NCBI GenBank assembly: GCA_016217875.1
Contig: JACRFN010000042.1
Coordinates: 1 to 49,002, forward strand
DNA from: Candidatus Kerfeldbacteria bacterium
Lineage (GTDB): Bacteria; Patescibacteriota; Patescibacteriia; Veblenbacterales; UBA10138
Direction of reading: 5' to 3'
DNA: 49,002 nt
Each line of letters opens with the position of its first letter. Position 1 is the first letter of the stretch. The notes under the pieces are model-generated. The model did not search any database. It saw nothing but the letters and a program-made list of their open reading frames with translations, and had not been told where the DNA came from. A program made the translations under genes and the position numbers. This document shows positions 45,878-49,002 of the stretch, one piece after another.

Positions 45878-48550
45878 TTAAATAGTTATGCCACCAGCCA
45901 CGCTTGGGTTTTGGGGGGGTGGAGTTGCTGGCGCGGCGCTAGGACGGACCGGACCTTCGTTCACTAAGGCGGGCTCAACGGCCGGAGCCGGCGGTGGAGA
46001 CATGAGTTTAGTGCGTTCTATTATATCGGCTTCTACCCCAGCCCGCGGCCGGCCGTATTTTAAGCTGGACAACTCGCGGTAACGCCTGGCCAGATCAAGG
46101 TTACCTGGGGTTGGTGCCAAAGTATGGATATTAAACGGCCGCGAAGGGGTGTTATTAATAAGCAGTTTAACGTAAGCCTGTCTAAGCTCAATATTAATCA
46201 GGTCATAAGCGTTAAAGACCGGCGCAAATTCTTTGGCTAAGAATTCGGCGTCTTCCACGCCTACACGAAAAGCCACCGTGGTGCCGACGTTACCGAAAAC
46301 GGCATCACGAATTTTGGTATCCTGGCCATTCACTAATTGACTGATATACTGGTGGGCCACGGTCAAATTCAAACGATATTTACGGGCCTCTGACAAAATA
46401 GTGGCAATAGAATCAGTAATAAAGTTTTGGAACTCGTCAATGTAAAGATAGAAATCGTGGCGAGCCTGTGGCTGGACATCGGTGCGTGACAAGGCGGCCA
46501 TCAGGATTTTGCCCACCATCACCAAACCTATCAGATAGGCATTCAAATCGCCCAAGCGCCCCTTGCTCAAATTAACAATCAATATTTTTTTCTCGTCCAT
46601 CACCTGACGAAAGTTAAAAGCACTCTTTTGCTGTCCGATGATGGGCCGCATAATATCGTTAGCCACGAATTGATTCAGTTTGGAAGTAATATAAGGCACC
46701 ATGTTGGCGAGAGAGGCTTCGCCGCCGGCCTTTTGCGCCTCTTTTACCCAAAAGTCATGCACCACTGGATTTTGCGTCTTGCTTAACTTGTAGCGGCGGT
46801 AATCGGGATCGGACAAGACTTTAGAAATTTCCATCAGAGTAGCGCCAGATTCCGGATCGTCCATAATAAGCAACATAGCATTACGCATGTACTGCTCAAA
46901 CATTGGGCCCCCAGTTTGCTTAAGGTCATATAGTTTGTCCATTATTTTAATCATTTCGTTGATGACGAAAGTTTTTTGTTCCGGATAGCGCGGATCATAC
47001 TCCAACAAGTTCAAGCCTTGCGGCCTATCTGTATCAGCTGGATTGAAATAAATGATATCCTCAGCGCGGCTCGCTGGTACGCGCGCCAAGACGGCTTCGG
47101 CCACGTCACCATGGGGATCAATAATACAAATACCGTCGCCGTTAATAATATCCTGCACCACCATATTCTCCATCAAGACCGATTTACCGGTGCCGGATTT
47201 ACCCACCACATAACAATGCCGCGCTCTGTCCTCGCGACCAAAGCGGACAACCTTCTTGTCGCCACGATAATCACTCTCACCAATGACTATACCCTCAGCT
47301 AAAATATTAAGAGGTGGTGGCGCTTGTCGAGCTGTCAACCAGCGGACGTTGGGCGTTTCGGTGGTCGGCAACGGAAAATGGTAAAGCGAAGCCAACTCTT
47401 CCGAATTTAAAATTAAACGCTTGCGCTCAACAAACGTCCGGTGGACAAAATTTCTTAAAAAATAGCCCAAATTATACGGCCGTCGGTATTTAAAACTGTT
47501 ACCGTACTGATAAACGTTAAACTGCGAAAATGAATTGACTAGATTATTCAAATAAAGTTCGGCTTTGGCATGGCTTTCGGCTGAAGCGACCAAACGCACG
47601 GTCACCTCCAGGCCAGCTTTGGAAGCTTTTTGTTCTATCCCCTTGACCATCTCCTCTTCCAGTGGCGAAAGTTTATGCGGCTCATGTTTGGCTGACTCAT
47701 GTTTAGATTTAGGTGAAGAGGTAGAGGGCAAAAAATTCCCCAACGACTGCACGGTGCGTAAAGCTAAACCAACTCCCGACGCATCTTGCAAAGACTTGCC
47801 CTGTTGCATAGCCGAAGCCACCCTCACCCCAGCCCGCCGCCAACTCTTGGGTGCCGAGCGCACCACCAGCTGAACCGCGGCCGCATCACCGATGGGCACT
47901 TTAGCCAAAGCGTTGGTAATGGCGTTCAACGGATCTGTTTCAAATTGCTTATAGGTTTTTATAGGAAATCCCCAAGAGCGCGTAAAACGCAAACTGGCTC
48001 CCAGTGTCACGCCGTGAGGTGAAAAAATATTGTAGTCTGTTACTTCTTCCAAAACCGCGTTCGGATAATGAGCGTGGACTTGTTGCTCCACAAAATCTTT
48101 TAATTTTTGAGGTACGGCCAGATAAAAAGAGATCACGCCGTTCTGCGCTACCAGCTCCAAAGACAAATGATCCTGACGACCTCTGAACCAGGCTAATATT
48201 TTGTACAAACGACGGGGCGCTCTCAAGCCGCCCACCACCGACCACAATACTTCGGCCACGCCTATGTCCTCTTTAATTTTTTCCGGTTTCCTTTGCTCCG
48301 GCTGCTTGTCACTGGTCGGCGAAACTGCTCCCCGCGGCACCATCACCAATAAAATAGTCATGCCTAGGCTGGCTTGCAACGCCGTTAAACGGCGCCACAA
48401 CCAGCGCGCCGCCCCGAGTGCCACTACGGCTCCCACAATTACGGCCACCATTAACCAAACTGAAGTTGAATCTTCAGGTAGCTCTCGGGCCACGGCGCCG
48501 GACAAATCTTGCACGTTGGTCAGGGGCACAAGTTGTAACAGCGGCAGCAC
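45878..48550 (-). CDS. VirD4/TraG-like type IV secretion coupling ATPase
   Basis: Two N-terminal membrane helices (VWLMVAVIVGAVVALGA and LGMTILLVMVP) lead to a domain of about 330 residues. The P-loop ATPase follows, with Walker A VVGKSGTGKSVLM (about residue 470), CIIDPHGDVAEAVL, Walker B DFYLYIDEFQNF and the sensor-like NLTVAHQYISQL. This matches coupling proteins that pump DNA or protein, with a TraM-recognition-like C-terminal part. The 890 residues include a Pro-rich tail. Related genes are widespread in Patescibacteria, with no mobile relaxase next to them, so DNA uptake or secretion is possible. No relaxase is seen here. Confidence 0.85.
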   Translation of the reverse strand: MLPLLQLVPLTNVQDLSGAVARELPEDSTSVWLMVAVIVGAVVALGAARWLWRRLTALQASLGMTILLVMVPRGAVSPTSDKQPEQRKPEKIKEDIGVAEVLWSVVGGLRAPRRLYKILAWFRGRQDHLSLELVAQNGVISFYLAVPQKLKDFVEQQVHAHYPNAVLEEVTDYNIFSPHGVTLGASLRFTRSWGFPIKTYKQFETDPLNAITNALAKVPIGDAAAVQLVVRSAPKSWRRAGVRVASAMQQGKSLQDASGVGLALRTVQSLGNFLPSTSSPKSKHESAKHEPHKLSPLEEEMVKGIEQKASKAGLEVTVRLVASAESHAKAELYLNNLVNSFSQFNVYQYGNSFKYRRPYNLGYFLRNFVHRTFVERKRLILNSEELASLYHFPLPTTETPNVRWLTARQAPPPLNILAEGIVIGESDYRGDKKVVRFGREDRARHCYVVGKSGTGKSVLMENMVVQDIINGDGICIIDPHGDVAEAVLARVPASRAEDIIYFNPADTDRPQGLNLLEYDPRYPEQKTFVINEMIKIMDKLYDLKQTGGPMFEQYMRNAMLLIMDDPESGATLMEISKVLSDPDYRRYKLSKTQNPVVHDFWVKEAQKAGGEASLANMVPYITSKLNQFVANDIMRPIIGQQKSAFNFRQVMDEKKILIVNLSKGRLGDLNAYLIGLVMVGKILMAALSRTDVQPQARHDFYLYIDEFQNFITDSIATILSEARKYRLNLTVAHQYISQLVNGQDTKIRDAVFGNVGTTVAFRVGVEDAEFLAKEFAPVFNAYDLINIELRQAYVKLLINNTPSRPFNIHTLAPTPGNLDLARRYRELSSLKYGRPRAGVEADIIERTKLMSPPPAPAVEPALVNEGPVRPSAAPATPPPQNPSVAGGITI

Positions 48551-48567
48551 GGCAGTGGAAATAAATA

Positions 48568-49002
48568 TTAATGCAGCTTAATGATCCTGTCGGCTTTAAT
48601 CTTGGCCTCTTGCTCTACAAAATAACGATTAATGCCGGGAATGCTCGCCAGCCACTCCCTAATCAAACGCAATATTTGACTAACCTTAAATTTTACCTGC
48701 TGTAATAACCTAGTAATCTGGGCCGCCGCCGCTTCGCCTTTGGCTTTAAATTTAATCTGCTGCGCCGGCGTCAGCTCGCGGAATAAATCTGCCAAATTAT
48801 CTTCCAAAACTTGTTCAACTTCCTGCTGTAGCTTGGGAATAACGCGTGGCGGCACCGCCGGGACTGCTGCGGCCTGAGCCGCCGCTTCTTCCGGCCGCGC
48901 CACACCCTCTGGTTTAATCTCAAGACCACGCTCCAGAGAAGACGGCCCTATCTGTTCCTTGGTTTCAGGCTCGGCTGCCGGCAGTCGTTCCGCCGGTGGC
49001 AC
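48568..49002 (-). CDS. C-terminal part of an unknown protein (cut by the window end)
   Basis: The frame is open to the window edge, so the N-terminus lies outside. The visible part has an Ala/Pro/Glu-rich linker (EEAAAQAAAVPAVPPRV) and then a helical, basic region ending IREWLASIPGINRYFVEQEA. The stop is 17 nt before the VirD4-like gene, so the two are likely one operon. The C-terminal helix could be membrane-associated. No family was recognised. Confidence 0.6.
   Translation of the reverse strand: MPPAERLPAAEPETKEQIGPSSLERGLEIKPEGVARPEEAAAQAAAVPAVPPRVIPKLQQEVEQVLEDNLADLFRELTPAQQIKFKAKGEAAAAQITRLLQQVKFKVSQILRLIREWLASIPGINRYFVEQEAKIKADRIIKLH

Overview
The window looks like a chromosomal segment of a Patescibacteria (Candidate Phyla Radiation) genome. 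The reasons are short housekeeping proteins, dense minus-strand gene trains, a PriA without ATPase motifs, a VirD4/TraG-like ATPase beside an unknown conserved gene, a type IV pilin-like protein, a minimal two-subunit NiFe hydrogenase, and almost no biosynthetic genes. The phylum-level placement is inference from gene content; no 16S gene is present.

Layout. 1-173: end of a CRISPR array that runs off the left edge and abuts a small membrane ORF. 546-6368 (minus): secreted surface protein, LigB/Memo-like protein, priA, def, fmt. 6438-10275 (plus): an island with a T-box leader (best read as Ile) controlling a rifampicin-phosphotransferase-like three-domain enzyme, followed by a histidine phosphatase. 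10580-15803 (plus): LigT-Nudix fusion, gltX, EnvC/M23 protein, Nramp-like transporter. 16292-20355: transporter-DUF6390 fusion and hydrogenase protease facing NiFe hydrogenase large and small subunits. 20823-28817 (minus): nitroreductase, tyrosine recombinase, ftsQ, ddl, alr, serS, rdgB, Nudix. 28893-31088 (minus): HD protein, ArsR-like repressor, HD gene remnant, EVE-nuclease gene. 31130-39481 (minus): lysS, Gmad2 protein, greA, PBP2, mreD, mreC, mreB, proS. 39544-42411 (minus): orphan gene, proS remnant, second ArsR-like repressor, ROK protein, pilin, tRNA-Gln with a pseudo-copy. 42634-49002 (minus): dnaX, AT-hook protein, methyltransferase, VirD4-like ATPase, truncated neighbour.

Three non-coding systems stand out. 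(1) Two roughly 350-bp cassettes each contain an 86-residue ArsR-like gene flanked on both sides by a matching 30-36 bp palindrome. The palindrome arms are built from half-sites with 8-nt periodicity. A third palindrome family occurs without a regulator at four places. (2) A 145-161 bp structured leader occurs three times, immediately before the LigB-like gene, serS and dnaX. Its ends pair around a conserved AUA/AUA internal loop and enclose the start codon. (3) A complete T-box controls an antibiotic-phosphotransferase-like enzyme rather than a tRNA synthetase.

The genes fit a small fermentative or symbiotic cell that keeps envelope growth (alr, ddl, ftsQ, PBP2, mreBCD, EnvC), translation (fmt, def, five tRNA-related enzymes, greA) and DNA replication (dnaX, priA), plus a few accessory stress, defence and redox modules.
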